From: Glycine soja
Taxonomy: Eukaryota; Streptophyta; Magnoliopsida; Fabales; Fabaceae
Reading direction: 5' to 3'
DNA length: 64,000 bases
Assembly (NCBI RefSeq): GCF_004193775.1
Contig: NC_041002.1
Span: 17,975,535 to 18,039,534, forward strand
The notes under the pieces: generated by a model
Databases searched by the model: none
Told to the model about the DNA's origin: nothing
The model's input: the letters and a program-made list of their open reading frames with translations, nothing else
In this document: positions 9,394 through 20,579 of the stretch, in pieces
Layout of the letters: each line of letters begins with the position of its first letter
How positions within the stretch are numbered: position 1 is the stretch's first letter
Translations under genes and position numbers: made by a program

Positions 9394-12001
9394 TGTTGGT
9401 GGATTTGGAAGTGCACCAATGCGTCCCAAGTAGTAAAGTTAAAATGAAATCGAATTCACAAGGACTTTGTTTGTACTTAGGTAGATGAATATTTTATTAA
9501 TAAAAAAGTTAAAGAAAATTGACTTGAAAAGGTTATGAGAAAAAAAAAATTAAAATTGGCAGAAAATTGAATCAAACAAGAGGTGGAATCAAACAAGAAT
9601 TTAAATTAATTAATTAAAGACAAAAAAAGATGAGAAAATCTAATATTATTGTAGAAGGAAATTCAGAAGATGAGAATGTTGGGAACTTAGCCTACCAGAG
9701 CTCCTCTTTGATGTAATGTTAATAATTTTTCTCTATTTATAATTATTCCAATTTATACCTGCATCTACTAGTATACTTTAACTTTGGTCCCTCGCATGAA
9801 AGAGCCTAATTTATTTATTTTCTCTCCCAAATCCCTTTGCAGAGCTTAAATAATAAATTGCATTAAGAATAGAGATGTATAAAAAACTAAAAAAATATCA
9901 ACCTATCCCTAGGGATGACTTTATTTAGATACCATTTCCCAGTTCTATTAAAAAATAATGTTTCCCAACGCTACCCCTAAAACTTACCATGCAAATGGGT
10001 GATCAAGCCACAAGCAATAATATTAAACACAAGAAAGGATAATGCAAATCTAATATTATTAAATAGATAGGAAGATAAATCACATCAAGAGTTGTTGGGT
10101 GTCAAGTTTCCAACAAAGGGGGTTTAGCCTCTCATTGTCATGGAGGCTTTACAATTGCAAAAGGGAAATATTTAGTAAAAAGGAAAAGAAAAGAAAGGGA
10201 ATGGAGGGAAGGAATGACTCCTAATGTTTGCTTCTCCTTCTTTTAGCCTTTGCCCTCTATAAGGAATTGTATTCTCTTAGAATTTCTGTGTGTCTTTTCC
10301 TTCTTTTCTCTTCTACTTTTATAGGTGCAGATTAGTCATGCTTTCTTTAATTAGTCATACTTTCCTTAATTATTTTGCCTCTCTTAATTATTTGGTTTTC
10401 CTTAATTATTCTGTTTTCCTTAATTAGCTCGCTATCCTTAATTATTCCTGCCTTCCTGAATTATCCTGCTTTTTTGGGCTTTATTTTACTTGTTGTTCGA
10501 CCAGAATACTTGTTTACTCCCTCATCCAAATTGGTATTACTTGTTTTTATATGGGAGTGGTCTTACCGGCAAGCACACCGGGTTGCCAAGTAAAATAATT
10601 AAAATGGAATGAACTGAGTATCAAACACAGGGAACTTGTTCATTTAGCAATGTTTTGTTAAGTAAGCAGGCCTTTGCAAATAGAAATTAATGATTGTGAA
10701 TTAAAGCAAAAGTATGTTCTATCCTAAGTAAAAGCAATAAACGAGAACACGCAAGTGTGAAAACAAATATCTAAAGGCGTTGGGTCTTCCTGCTGAGTAA
10801 GTAGATGCAATTAAAGATGTTTTTCTAATTATAGATGTTCATGTGTTCTATGCTGAGGACAAAAATACCAAACACCGATTCCTCCAAAGTTTGAACTAAT
10901 TTAAATCAAACTTTGTTCACAGATCCCTCTTGTTGAACTTAGCCTAATTTAAACAACATTACACTCACATCATAATTAAGAAAACTAAAACCCTGCATAC
11001 TATCCCTAGCAATGCAGTTATTCAGTCCCTGCTCTATCAAGTTCTAAGGAAACAGTACATTTCCTAATGCTAAAGTTCCTAATAGCACACACAAATGGGT
11101 GATCAAGCCACAAGCATGCATACAATAAGCATAGATAGAAGCAGTGAACACATAAAACAACCTTAATTAGATATGAAAAAGAGTTTACATCAACTACTCA
11201 GTAAGAATCCCCAACTGAGGGTTTTAGCCTTTCATGGCAAGGAAGCTCCTTTTACACTGAAGAAGAGGAATCTAGAGAAATTGCTTGCTTACAAAGGAGT
11301 AGGGATGTCTCCTCCACCTCTAGGAATCTCACAATCACTCAAAAACTCACTAATCTCCCTAAAAGATGAAAACTTGATCCCTTGCTCTGCTCTATGCTTT
11401 CTGAAATTCACACTCTTCAGGCCTCTTAGTAGTGAACCGTTCTCTTCCCTAATTTTGTGCAAATCAGGCTTAAAAAGGGCTTCCTGATCTCGACGTCGCG
11501 CTTAGCGCGAGTAAGTGAATTTGAGCTTAGCGCCAATCTCGCGCTAAGCCTGGAAAGCGACAGACGACTCGCTTAGCGAGCTGATAACACGCTAAGCGCG
11601 TGCTTGCGTAGCAGATGCCTTTCCAGATTCCCCTTTGGCACTTCTTCAAAATAGCTCCTTTTTTCCTGAAATTAAAGAAAATTTAACATTAATTCCATGT
11701 AAAGAGGCTTCTATTGAGCAGAGATCAAAACAAAGCAATTTTATTTACAATCCTATCAAAAAGAACCATAAATTGGGAGATTTATATACATTTTGGAAAA
11801 CTTTCTATACAAAAGTTAGTCATAAGCGACGACTAACACTTGCTAAGAATCATAAATTTATCACTTTTAATATTCTCTACACAAAAACTTAAATAATGTT
11901 AATTTAACAATTATTTGCTCAAAAAGGAAAAATTATGAGAGAAAAATTACAAATTCCTATATAATTTAACCCCAAAATATACTCATAATTAGTCGTTATC
12001 A
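9394..12001 (-). mobile_element. 3' LTR of the Athila-like element, split by another LTR
   Basis: It aligns by eye with the 5' LTR at 20,580-21,721, sharing GTGCACCAAT, CCCAAGTAG, the TTAATTA-rich block and the end CAAAATATACTCAT...GTTATCA. A 1,348-bp LTR of a different family interrupts it at 10,491-11,838. Without that it is about 1,260 bp against 1,142 bp for the partner. The difference is mostly a block near 9,960-10,110 missing from the partner. Confidence 0.8.
10491..11838 (-). mobile_element. Nested solo LTR (family B, gypsy-type, GCTTAGCG-rich)
   Basis: It reads TGTTGTTCGACC at the left end and GACGACTAACA at the right; on the minus strand it starts TGTTAGTCGTC, the same start as the solo LTR at 16,025. 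The host LTR reads TTTTACT on the left and continues CTTGCTAAG on the right, so the insertion is clear. The right-hand target duplication seems to have lost about three bases (TTACT on the left, CT kept on the right). It contains several GCTTAGCG or CGCTAAGC palindromic motifs at 11,497-11,610. Confidence 0.7.
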
Positions 12002-12016
12002 AACTCCCCCAAATTT
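12002..12016 (-). other. Polypurine tract of the Athila-like element
   Basis: On the minus strand AAATTTGGGGGAGTT directly precedes the LTR start TGATAACG. This is the expected place and composition for the plus-strand primer of reverse transcription. Confidence 0.7.
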
Positions 12017-12343
12017 AAGGCTTTGCTTGTCTTCAAGCAAAAGGAAAAAGTTCAGAGTTTACCAATCACAATTCATGAGATAACTGCATACATTCTAAAA
12101 AGCTTCATTGGTCAATTCTCAAGTTCACAGTTATCATATGTTCATGAAAGGAACAAAGCAAGATGTACTTGAAATGAAATGGTTAGTAAGAATAACAAAT
12201 CACAAGGAATAATCACCAACTTCAGTCTTCACAAGGCTAGTGTTTCTCTCAATCCCATAAGTGTCTCGGTAAAAGTGTTTGAATTATAACAACTGAATAG
12301 TAAAATTCCCAACTTTGCACATCATCTTAGTCAATGCTGTCAT

Positions 12344-13052
12344 TGTAGAAGCAAGCTTCATGATGAATCAAGATTGATTTAAAGAGTTTTGATGATAACA
12401 AAGATGATGACAAAAAGCTCAAAAGTCAAGAACACTTCATGATAACAAAGATGATGATCTCAAGAATCAAAGAATGAGTTCAAGATTGAATCAAGAACAC
12501 TTCAAGGTTCAAAAGAAAATTTGATTTCAAGATTCAAGTTCCAAGAATCAAGATCAAGATTCAAGACTCAAGATTCAAAAATAAAGATGAGACTCAATCA
12601 AGATAAGTATTAAAAAGTTTTTTTTTCAAAAACTGAGTAGCACATGAATTTTTCTCAAAACCTTTTACCAAAGAGTTTTTACTCTCTGGTAATCGATTAC
12701 CAGATTATTGCAATCGATTACCAGTAGCAAAATGGTTTTCAAAAAACTTTCAAACTAAATTTACAATGTTCCAATTAATTTCAAAATGTTGTAATCGATT
12801 ACAAGTATTTGGAAATCGATTACCAGTGTGTTTGAACATTGAAATTCAAATTTAATTATGAAGAGTCACATCCTTTCACAACAAAGCTTTGTGTAATCGA
12901 TTACATTGATTTGGTAATCGATTACCAATGATAGTTTCTGAACAAAATCAAAAGATGTAACTCTTCCAATAGTTTTCAAGTTTTTCTAAAAGTTATAACT
13001 TTTCCAAATGGTTTTTAAGTTTTTCTAAAGGTTATAACTTTTCTAATGGTCT
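12344..13052 (+). mobile_element. Truncated second copy of the 7.7-kb solo LTR family
   Basis: It begins TGTAGAAGCAAGCTTCATG, the same start as the solo LTR at 7715. It carries the six ATCGAT-centred motifs in the same order (12,690-12,930) and stops matching near 13,052. The hairpin-bearing 3' half is missing. The copy is abruptly joined to a family-B LTR fragment, which suggests a deletion between two nested elements. Confidence 0.75.
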
Positions 13053-13070
13053 CTTAGCGCGATGAATCCA

Positions 13071-13275
13071 TTGGCACTTCTTCAAAATAGCTCCTTTTTG
13101 CCTGAAATTAAAGAAAATTTAACATTAATTTCATAGAAAGAGGCTTCTATTGAGCAGAGATCAAAACAAAGCAATTTTATTTACAATCCTACTAAATGGA
13201 ACCATAAATTGGGAGATTTATATACATTTTGGAAAACTTTTCCATACAAAAGTTAGTTGTAACCGACGACTAACA
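13071..13275 (-). mobile_element. Fragment of a family-B LTR
   Basis: About 205 bp nearly identical to 11,634-11,838 (from TTGGCACTTCTTC to GACTAACA). Only the first 200 bases of the LTR (minus-strand sense) remain. Confidence 0.75.
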
Positions 13276-14310
13276 TTGGGCTAACAAAGAAATCATGGTT
13301 TTTCTTGGATTCAAAACATAGGATCTAGGAGAGCATTCATTCCCCCAAATTATTGACAAACCACAACTTAGAATTTTCGACAACATCAACCTTATTGCTT
13401 TGCTACTCTTTTCAGCACCCTTATTTTCTTTGATGATGGTTTACCCTAGCTTTTTTTCTTTAAATCTTATCTTTTTTTTTTTTGCAAATGTAAAAACATT
13501 CATACCAGGCTGGAGTAATACCATATTTTGTAACTCAATTTAACTTGTGCTGTATATTTATTTTTCTGCAATAGAAAATCACCCAAAAACATTCCCCCAA
13601 ATTTAGGACAAATTTGTATGGATCCATGAGAACTCTCCTACAACCTAAGAAAGGGTACTTAGTAAATATCACTTTTGGGGCTTGGGTTCCAATGACAATT
13701 TTTTTTTTTACATTAGGCTCAAAAAGGGTGCAAGGGATGCATTCATTCACATGATGGCTTTTTGGCTAAGTAGCTGATTAATAAGAAACAAGGCCTTGAT
13801 CATCTCCACATCATACATACATTTCAAGCAATCCAAGAATCATGCAAAATCAGAAAATTAAAATCAGTCGTTCTCTCACAATTGAAAGTTCACACAACTT
13901 ATCGATTTTCATTGAAGTATGAAGGTTCCATTTCATGCTTTTCTGTCAGAAATACTAACCTTTTCACTCTTGTATCGTTAGTTCACATTCCATCACTTAC
14001 ATTGATGCCTTCTTGCACGAGAATCAACAATTCACAAAATATCCATTAGTATGCAATTCATCTCACTCATATAATTGATTCACTCAAAATATGTTGCAAC
14101 CAATCAATAAGTAACTACTTCTCTATCATGCATCAAACTAAATTGAAACTATTAAATGACTGAATTTAACTACTGAAATTAAATTGAATAATTTAAAATG
14201 AATAAAATAAACTAAAAGAAAATAAATTAAAACTAAAAATAAAGAAAATTCCTGATCAAAATGGGCCGAAATTTCATGGTGGCCCTGGATCCCAAGCTTC
14301 CTGTTTAACA
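13276..14310 (-). other. Non-coding interior of the Athila-like element
   Basis: Stop-rich on both strands, with stretches such as CCCCCAAAT that recur in the 3' non-coding part of such elements. Weak open frames here (13,535-13,750; part of 14,138-14,434) show no family resemblance. Env-like or pol coding was looked for and not seen. Confidence 0.5.
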
Positions 14311-14771
14311 GTGGTTGTCGCAACCTACCCTTTAGCGGGAGGGTAACGCAAGGCTCATGGGTGCATCTTCCAAGGAAGGAAAATGCACGGAGTTGCCACC
14401 AACGTTTATTTGAGGAAAACGTTAGAAAAACCAAAAGTGGGTCTACGAACTTTAAGTATGAAAGGTTTAGGAGTTGTTTTTACTCACGGGGAATGTATTA
14501 CACCCCACGCGTCTGTCACAAGGGACGACAGCCTCTAATCGAGTGTGCAAATCATGACTTCAAAATTATGTATTTTCCCTTTTTATACTTTTTTATGTAT
14601 TTTCTTGCCTTTTATGTTTTTTTACTTTTTGTGGTCGACAAGGGTGTTTCCCTCGCACCTAAATATTCCTCAATTGCGATGAAGAAATCAGACCTACGTA
14701 GTTCTTTAGGAACTAAACGTTGGTTAAACTGTTTTTATCTTTTTTTGCAAGATCGATTTTAATCGAACAAA

Positions 14772-15157
14772 AGTCATTTAAGGCATTGGACCTTTAAACG
14801 ATCTTTTGATTTTTGAAAAGAGATAATCGTTAAGGTGTTGGACCCTTTTGGATGATCTCTTGATTTTTTAAAAGAGAGAAACGTTAAGGCATTGGACCTT
14901 TAACAATCTCTTTTTTTTAAAGGAGAGAAGCATTAAGGTGTTGGACCTTTAATGATCTCTTGTTTTTGAAAGGAGAGAAACGCCTTTAACGATCTCTTGT
15001 TTTTGAAAGGAGAGAAACGTTAAGGCGCTGGACCTTTAACGATCTCTTGTTTTTGAAAGGAAAGAAACATTAAGGCATTGGACCTTTAACGATCTCTTGA
15101 TTTTTGAAAAGAGAGAAACGTTAAGGCGTTGGACCTTTAATGATCTCTTGATTTTTG
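14772..15157 (-). repeat. Tandem array, about seven 50-bp units inside an LTR
   Basis: Units share TTAAGGYRTTGGACCTTTAA followed by GATCTCTTG, a T-rich spacer and GAAAGGAGAGAAACG. Within each, CTCTT and AAGAG are complementary, so each unit can fold. One unit is partial (near 14,985). An isolated half unit recurs near 15,312. Confidence 0.8.
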
Positions 15158-16019
15158 GGGTCGACAAAAGCAGGGCTTATGCTCCTACGTATCCTCAATT
15201 GCAACGAGGAACTCAAACCTACGTAGTTCTTTAAAAACTAAAAAAGTTATGCGGGGTGTTTGATTTTAGACTTTTAAACGGTTCATTTTAATCAATAAAA
15301 GTAAAAAGACCGTTAAGGCGTTGGACCTTGAAACGGTTTAAAATGACCTTTTTGCGGGCAAAAGCTTGATTTGTGAGTTGATTTTAGCCTTAGTTTTACT
15401 TGGTTATTTCCTAACTCATTTTCAAAGTAAATGTCCGGTTTGAAACTTGCCTTTTTAATGATTAATCGAGGTTACAACACAAACAATCGGTTGAATTTTA
15501 TTTTAAAGGCGATTAAATTAGTTTCAATGCAAACGATCGGTCGGAATTCATTTTAACATTGATTAAGTGAGGTTATGGCTTAAACGATCGGTCGAAAATC
15601 ACTTAAAATGAAGAAAAAGAAAACCGAAAGTAGATGAGATGAAGATGAAAACATACAAAGCAAGAATTGACCCCTAAGGGTGCATTGAATGAATTCAAAG
15701 CTTCAAAATTGAAAACTAACCGGTTGAAGATTGACAAACGATGAAGAACGAATGAAGAGCGGCGAAGAACGTTCATGGAATTGATCACGGAAACATTGCG
15801 GAAGTGCCTCGGCTTGGATTTTCTCCTTCTTTCTTCTTCTCCTCACTAATTTAAGTGAATTTTGAATACCCAGGGTGCCGAACCCCTTCCCCTCAGCCTC
15901 AAACGCCATTTTATAGCAAAAATGAGGGAGTGGTTGCCGCCCAGCTCGCCTAGGCGAGCTAGGTAGCTTCCACCTGAAGCAACCTCCCTCCAGAATATTC
16001 CAGATGGGCCCAGGGCTAC

Positions 16020-17413
16020 GTACATGTTAGTCGTCATTTATGACTACTTTTGTATTGAAAAGCTTTATAAAATTATGTCTTTTCCCCAATTTATGGTTCT
16101 TTTTGTAGGTTTGTACATATTTTTATGTTTAGTTTAGTTTTTATTCAGTAGATATTCCCTTCATTGTGAATTAATGTGGTTCAACTTCAGTTTTAGGTGA
16201 AAAGATGAAGAATAAGAAGGTTGAAGCAGCTAGTGTCTCACTAAGCGAGGCCTATGCGCTTAGCGAGCAACATCCGCTAAGCGAGGCACTCAGCTTGCTT
16301 AGCGAGTTAGGAGAATCCAAAAGAGAATCTGTCAAGCTTGCACGTGCCCAGTGCGCCATCAGCTCGCCCAGCGAGTCAATTGTCTCTTATGGCGCTAAGT
16401 GCACCTGGCTCGCTAAGCCAAAATCCACTAACTCTCACTTAGCATGAAAATGGTGCTAAGCGAGCCTTCGAGGACAGAAAGCCCTTAAAAGCTAAAGTTG
16501 GCGAAAAATAAAGGAGTGATGAGAGAGTTCGGATAGCTTTTGTGAAAAGAGACGCAGTAGAGTGAAAAATCTCATCTTTCAAGAGGATTATTAGGTTTAG
16601 AAGTGATTTTTAGGTTTCTAGAGGTGGAGGAGACATCCTCACCACTGTGTAATCTTAATTTTACTTCAAAAACCTCATCTTGTTGCTGAAAGGTGATAAC
16701 TTGCAATGGAAGGCTAGGTCTCTTGTTGGGAATTTCTGCTGAGCCTTGATGTAAAACTCTTTACTATCTATTTAAAGTTGTTTTTATGTGTTCATTGCTT
16801 CTATCTGCATTTAATTCTTACATGTTTGTGGACTGATCATCCATTTGTGTGTAAAGTTAGGATTTTTAGCATTGGAAAGTGTTTTAAATCCTTAGAATTG
16901 GATAGAGCAGGCTAGAGAACTGTATGTCTGGACACGGAGTGCAGGGATTTAGTTTTTAATATGTTGTAATCTTAATGCAATTCGTTTAGGCTAAGTTCGA
17001 CGAGGGATCCGAGAACGAGGTTTAAATAGAATTAACCCGTTCATGCAAGGAATCATGGTTTGGGGTAGTTGCTCTCAGCATAGAACACAGAAACAACCTT
17101 AAATAGAGAAAAATACCTAATTACATCAAGTTACTCAGTAGAAGGACCCAACGTTTTAATCATCTGTTTATCTCTCACATTTAGGTAGTTAATTTTGTAG
17201 TTAACTTTAGGATTACAGAAAATATCTTTGCTTATTTCTATTTCCTGGTTTTATACAAATGTCTACTTATTGGATGAATGCTTTTCCGAATGAAACAAAC
17301 TCCCTGTGATTTGATACTCGGTTCTTACCGTTTTATATTACTTGTGACTTAGTACACTTGCTGATAAATTCCAAATTAGTGCAGACTGTTTCAGAGAGAG
17401 TCGTAACAGTACA
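16020..17413 (+). mobile_element. Solo LTR of family B, 1,384 bp, exact GTACA duplication
   Basis: The LTR runs from TGTTAGTCGTC at 16025 to GAGTCGTAACA at 17408, flanked by GTACA at 16020-16024 and 17409-17413. It carries many CTTAGCGAG or GCTAAGCGAG motifs between about 16,240 and 16,465. It is inverted relative to the copy at 10,491-11,838. The open frame 16,205-16,447 simply runs across these motifs and is not taken as a gene. Confidence 0.87.
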
Positions 17414-17664
17414 CCCCCCTAAATTGATCAGTTCACCCTCATTTTGTGTTTTTGGCTCATTTCCTTCCGAAAAGTCACGAAACTTTACGGATTACACGGC
17501 GATGAGTGTTAAGCATCTCAACTCGGTTGGCAAGAATTTAAATGGTTGTAAATAAACGTCCTCGAACAAAATTAGGGTATGACAGTGGTGATGTCTGTAA
17601 TGTAATCATCATCAGCTCCAATCTCGACAACATCATCATTACCAATACCAGAGGTATCACCCCG

Positions 17665-17683
17665 CCCCCCCCCCCCCCCCCCC
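17665..17683. repeat. Poly-C run, 19 bases
   Basis: Homopolymer of C after CCCCG, at the downstream (minus-sense) edge of the surviving gag-pro coding region. It could mark a deletion junction or an assembly-difficult site. Confidence 0.9.
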
Positions 17684-18025
17684 TCTTTTACAGAAGGAAG
17701 TTGGACTCCTGGCCAGGCAACCTGAGATAGAAATGCCTCTGGTGTCATCATTGGCTGTTGGACAGATAGCTGGTGAAGGCTCTACATCAAAAAGGTATTG
17801 TCCATGGTGGAGGCTTTGTAGCATAAGGAGGAGCTGCTCCGACTGAGAGGAAGAGGAAAAAGGCTTTTCGATTGTAGAAGAGGTGGCTAGAGGAAGGATT
17901 ACTAGAGATGGAGCTAGTGGAGTGTCTAGAGTGGTTCGGGCCTTGACTCCCCTTAGCCCTGAGAGGACAATGGAGGGGGTTGTTGGATTCACAATTGGCT
18001 TGACTTCATCTTCTTCTAGAAACAA
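17684..18025 (-). pseudogene. Retrotransposon ORF tail downstream of protease
   Basis: The reading frame continues from the protease after a TAG at 18,038-18,040 and stays open to the poly-C run. It gives an acidic then Ser/Gln-rich sequence (for example SEQLLLMLQSLHHGQYL). I do not recognise a catalytic domain. It may be part of a gag-pol linker whose downstream pol was deleted at or near the poly-C run. Confidence 0.45.
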
Positions 18026-18037
18026 AGACTCCAGGTA

Positions 18038-19060
18038 CTACCCAGCAAGGTCGGCTTCTTGCTCAATTGCCTCCACCTTAAAGCAGGTCTTGTTATCACT
18101 GGGATATTTTATTGTGTCAAACAAGTTGAAGGTGGCTTTATGGTCCTTCATACTCATCTCCAAATTGTCGTTTCCCATGTCCACAATATATTTTGCAGTC
18201 AGCATGAATTGTCTGCCCAATATTAAGGGAATATCATAATCCTCTTCTATGTCTATTATCACAAAGTCCACCGGAAAAGTGAATTGGCGAACTTTAACCA
18301 GGACATCTTCAACTACACCATGTGGTTTGATAATGGAGTGGTCTGCCAATTGAAGAGTCATTTTAGTAGGAGCAACCTTTAGATTTCCAATTCTCTAGCA
18401 CATAGAGAGAGCCATCAAATTAATGCTTGCTCCCAAATCAATGAGAGCTTTACCCATTGACACATCTCCAATAGAGCATGGGATGGTTACATTTCTTGGG
18501 TCTTTGAATTTTTGTGGTAAAATTTTCTGGATTACAACACTGCAATTTCCTTCCACCATAATGCTCTCATCATTGATATATTTCTTTTTCTTTGTGAGGA
18601 GGTCTTTCAGAAATTTGGTATACAAAGGCACATGTTGTAAGGCCTCTCTAAAGAGAATGGTGATCTCCAGCTTATTGAAGATGTCAAGAAACTGAGCAAA
18701 ATATCGCTCCTTGTCTTTCTTTGATGGCACCAAGGGACATGGGATGTCCTTCACTGGGACTGAGGGTATCTCTTTTCTAGCCTCCCTAGCTAACTGACTT
18801 TTGGTTTTAATAGGTAAGACCTCATCACCTCTCTCCTTACTCTCATTTTTCTCTTCTTCATCCTCCTCTCTCTTTTTATTCTCTCCTTCCTCATTACTCA
18901 TATCCTCCAATACTCCATTAGCTCTATTTTTTCTCTTTGCATTCTTCCTCCTTTGACTTCTAATGAAAGTTACCTTGCATTCTTCCTTGGGATTCTTCTC
19001 CGTGTTGGCCACAAAACTTCCCGTGGACATTTCAGCCAATTGCTTAGCTAATTGGCCCAC
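18038..19060 (-). pseudogene. Athila-type gag C-terminus and aspartic protease, one internal stop
   Basis: An acidic/lysine-rich linker is followed by the conserved block containing KYINDESIMVEGNCSVVIQ and the protease active site ALIDLGASINLM, the D-x-G-A/S form used by Athila elements. A TAG at 18,395-18,397 interrupts the frame directly after the active site. The same frame then continues with LQLADHS and DIPLILGRQFMLTA, the flap and C-terminal part of the protease. Retroviral-type aspartic proteases cleave Gag-Pol. With the stop the copy cannot make an intact enzyme. Confidence 0.8.
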
Positions 19061-19126
19061 TTGTACCTCCAGATTCCTAATGGCAAACTTAGTGTTCTTG
19101 TGATTTGACAGAGAAACCTACATAAA

Positions 19127-20205
19127 CTAAGTCAAAGTGTCTTCTAGCTTGGTGGTTCTCTCATATAAATTAGGCCTTTGATTGGGAGGTCGATTAGATG
19201 GAACTCCTTGATTTCTATTGAAGTTATTCCCGGGGTGGGACCTCCAACCTTGGCCTTGAGAGAAATTTTCCCTTTGATTGTATCCAGGAGGTACTCTTTG
19301 ATGAAACTCTTGACGGTGTTGATTGGTCATATAGTTGACTTCTTTGGATGCATCGTCTTGGACCATGTACATGCCTGACTCATGGGCCCCACCATAGATG
19401 TTGCATCCCCCAATGTGCATGACTGAAGAATGGGTAGGTTGCACTGCTTGCAATTGTTGAGGAAGCTTGCTTAGTGTCTCTGTGAGGGTCTCTAGTTGCT
19501 TGGCTAGGAGCTTGTTTTAGGCTAGTAATGCGTCTTGTGATGTGAGCTCGAGAAGGATGGCATGGTGTGTAGGCTCGATCACGAAGGATGGCATGGTCAC
19601 TGGCTGTCATATTTTCCATCAACTCCATAGCTTCATCAGGTGTTTTCAGTTTGATCTTCCCACCAGTGGAGGCATCATGTAACTGCTTCGAATGGGGCCA
19701 AAAGCCATCAATGAAGATATTGAGTTGAACTGACTCGCTGAACCAGTGGGTGGGAATCTTCCAGAGTAAACCATGGAAGCGATCAAGAGCTTCACTCAGT
19801 GATTCATCAGGGAATTGGTGGAATGAAGAGATCTCCACCTTTCCCTTAGCGGTCTTGGGCTCTAGAAAATATTTCTTCAAAAATTTCTCCACCACCTTTT
19901 CCCATTTCTGCAAGCTATTTCCCTTGAACAAGTGCAGCCATCTTTTTGCTTCACCAGCCAAGGAGAAAGAGAATAGGTTGAGGTGGATGGCATCTTTAGG
20001 AACTCCATCTGTTTTCACTATGTTGCAAATTTTCTATGTATGTAGCAAGGTGGGCATATGGATCTTCATTGAGTAGCCCATGAAAGAGATTGTCTTGAAT
20101 CAACTGCATGAGAGAATATGGATAAGTGATGTTGGCAGCTTGAACTTCGGGCCAGGCTATGCTTGTGAAATATTGAGGTGTAGAGGTACTATAGTAGTCC
20201 TCCAA
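19127..20205 (-). pseudogene. Athila-type Gag (Retrotrans_gag), broken
   Basis: Three overlapping minus-strand frames (20,205-19,996; 20,018-19,380; 19,453-19,127) make up one Gag. They show the typical core AGEAKRWLHLFKGNSL, FLKKYFLEPKTAK and DESLSEALDRFHGLLWKIPTHW, followed by an Asn/Gln/Arg-rich C-terminal segment with NQRPNLYERT. Frameshifts join the pieces near 20,000 and 19,430. Gag forms the particle that packages element RNA. It lies just downstream of the primer-binding site, as expected. Confidence 0.8.
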
Positions 20206-20555
20206 GGTGATCCTCTGTGGTCAGTCTTCTACCATGATGTGTTCTTCAAAGTTGGGATGTGGAAAAGAAGAAGATGATATAGAGGATGATGGTTCTTGAT
20301 TCCCTTGTTGTTCTCTCTTTCTTCTTATAGTGTTGTTTCTTCTACATTGCTTTAATCTCTAGATCCAATGGAACAAGATTGTTTCCTCGCATACAAGAAA
20401 GAAAAACACTATCGTACATGTTATCACAGAAAATAAAAATTAAAAAGTAAAATAAGAGTGAAAAATGAAAAATGAAAAATTATTTTTTTAAAAAAATTAA
20501 GGGAAAGTAAAAATTAAAAATAGAATACTCAAAATACCAAGTACAAAGAACAAAG

Positions 20556-20573
20556 TCCCTGACAACGACACCA
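20556..20573 (-). other. Primer-binding site of the Athila-like element
   Basis: On the minus strand it reads TGGTGTCGTTGTCAGGGA, six bases inside the 5' LTR end. It matches the tRNA-Asp-type site TGGCGCCGTTGCCGGGGA of Athila elements except for transition changes of the C-to-T or G-to-A type, consistent with methylated-cytosine decay. Confidence 0.75.
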
Positions 20574-20579
20574 AAAACT

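Larger units (their letters stand above)
14311..17589 (-). mobile_element. Solo LTR of a Ty3-gypsy element (possibly Tat/Ogre-like), itself interrupted
   Basis: On the minus strand it starts TGTCATACCC at 17584 and ends GGTTGCGACA at 14316, flanked by identical GTGGT at 14311-14315 and 17585-17589. A family-B solo LTR with its duplication (16,025-17,413) sits inside, leaving about 1,880 bp of original LTR. It contains a tandem array of about 50-bp units at 14,772-15,157. The TGTCATACCC start and overall look suggest Tat/Ogre-type gypsy, but no coding sequence supports this. Confidence 0.8.

Noticed and set aside
14393..14410. Primer-binding site (GTTGGTGGCAACTCCG on the minus strand)
   Set aside because: The exact GTGGT duplications place the LTR end at 14,316, so this motif lies inside the LTR.
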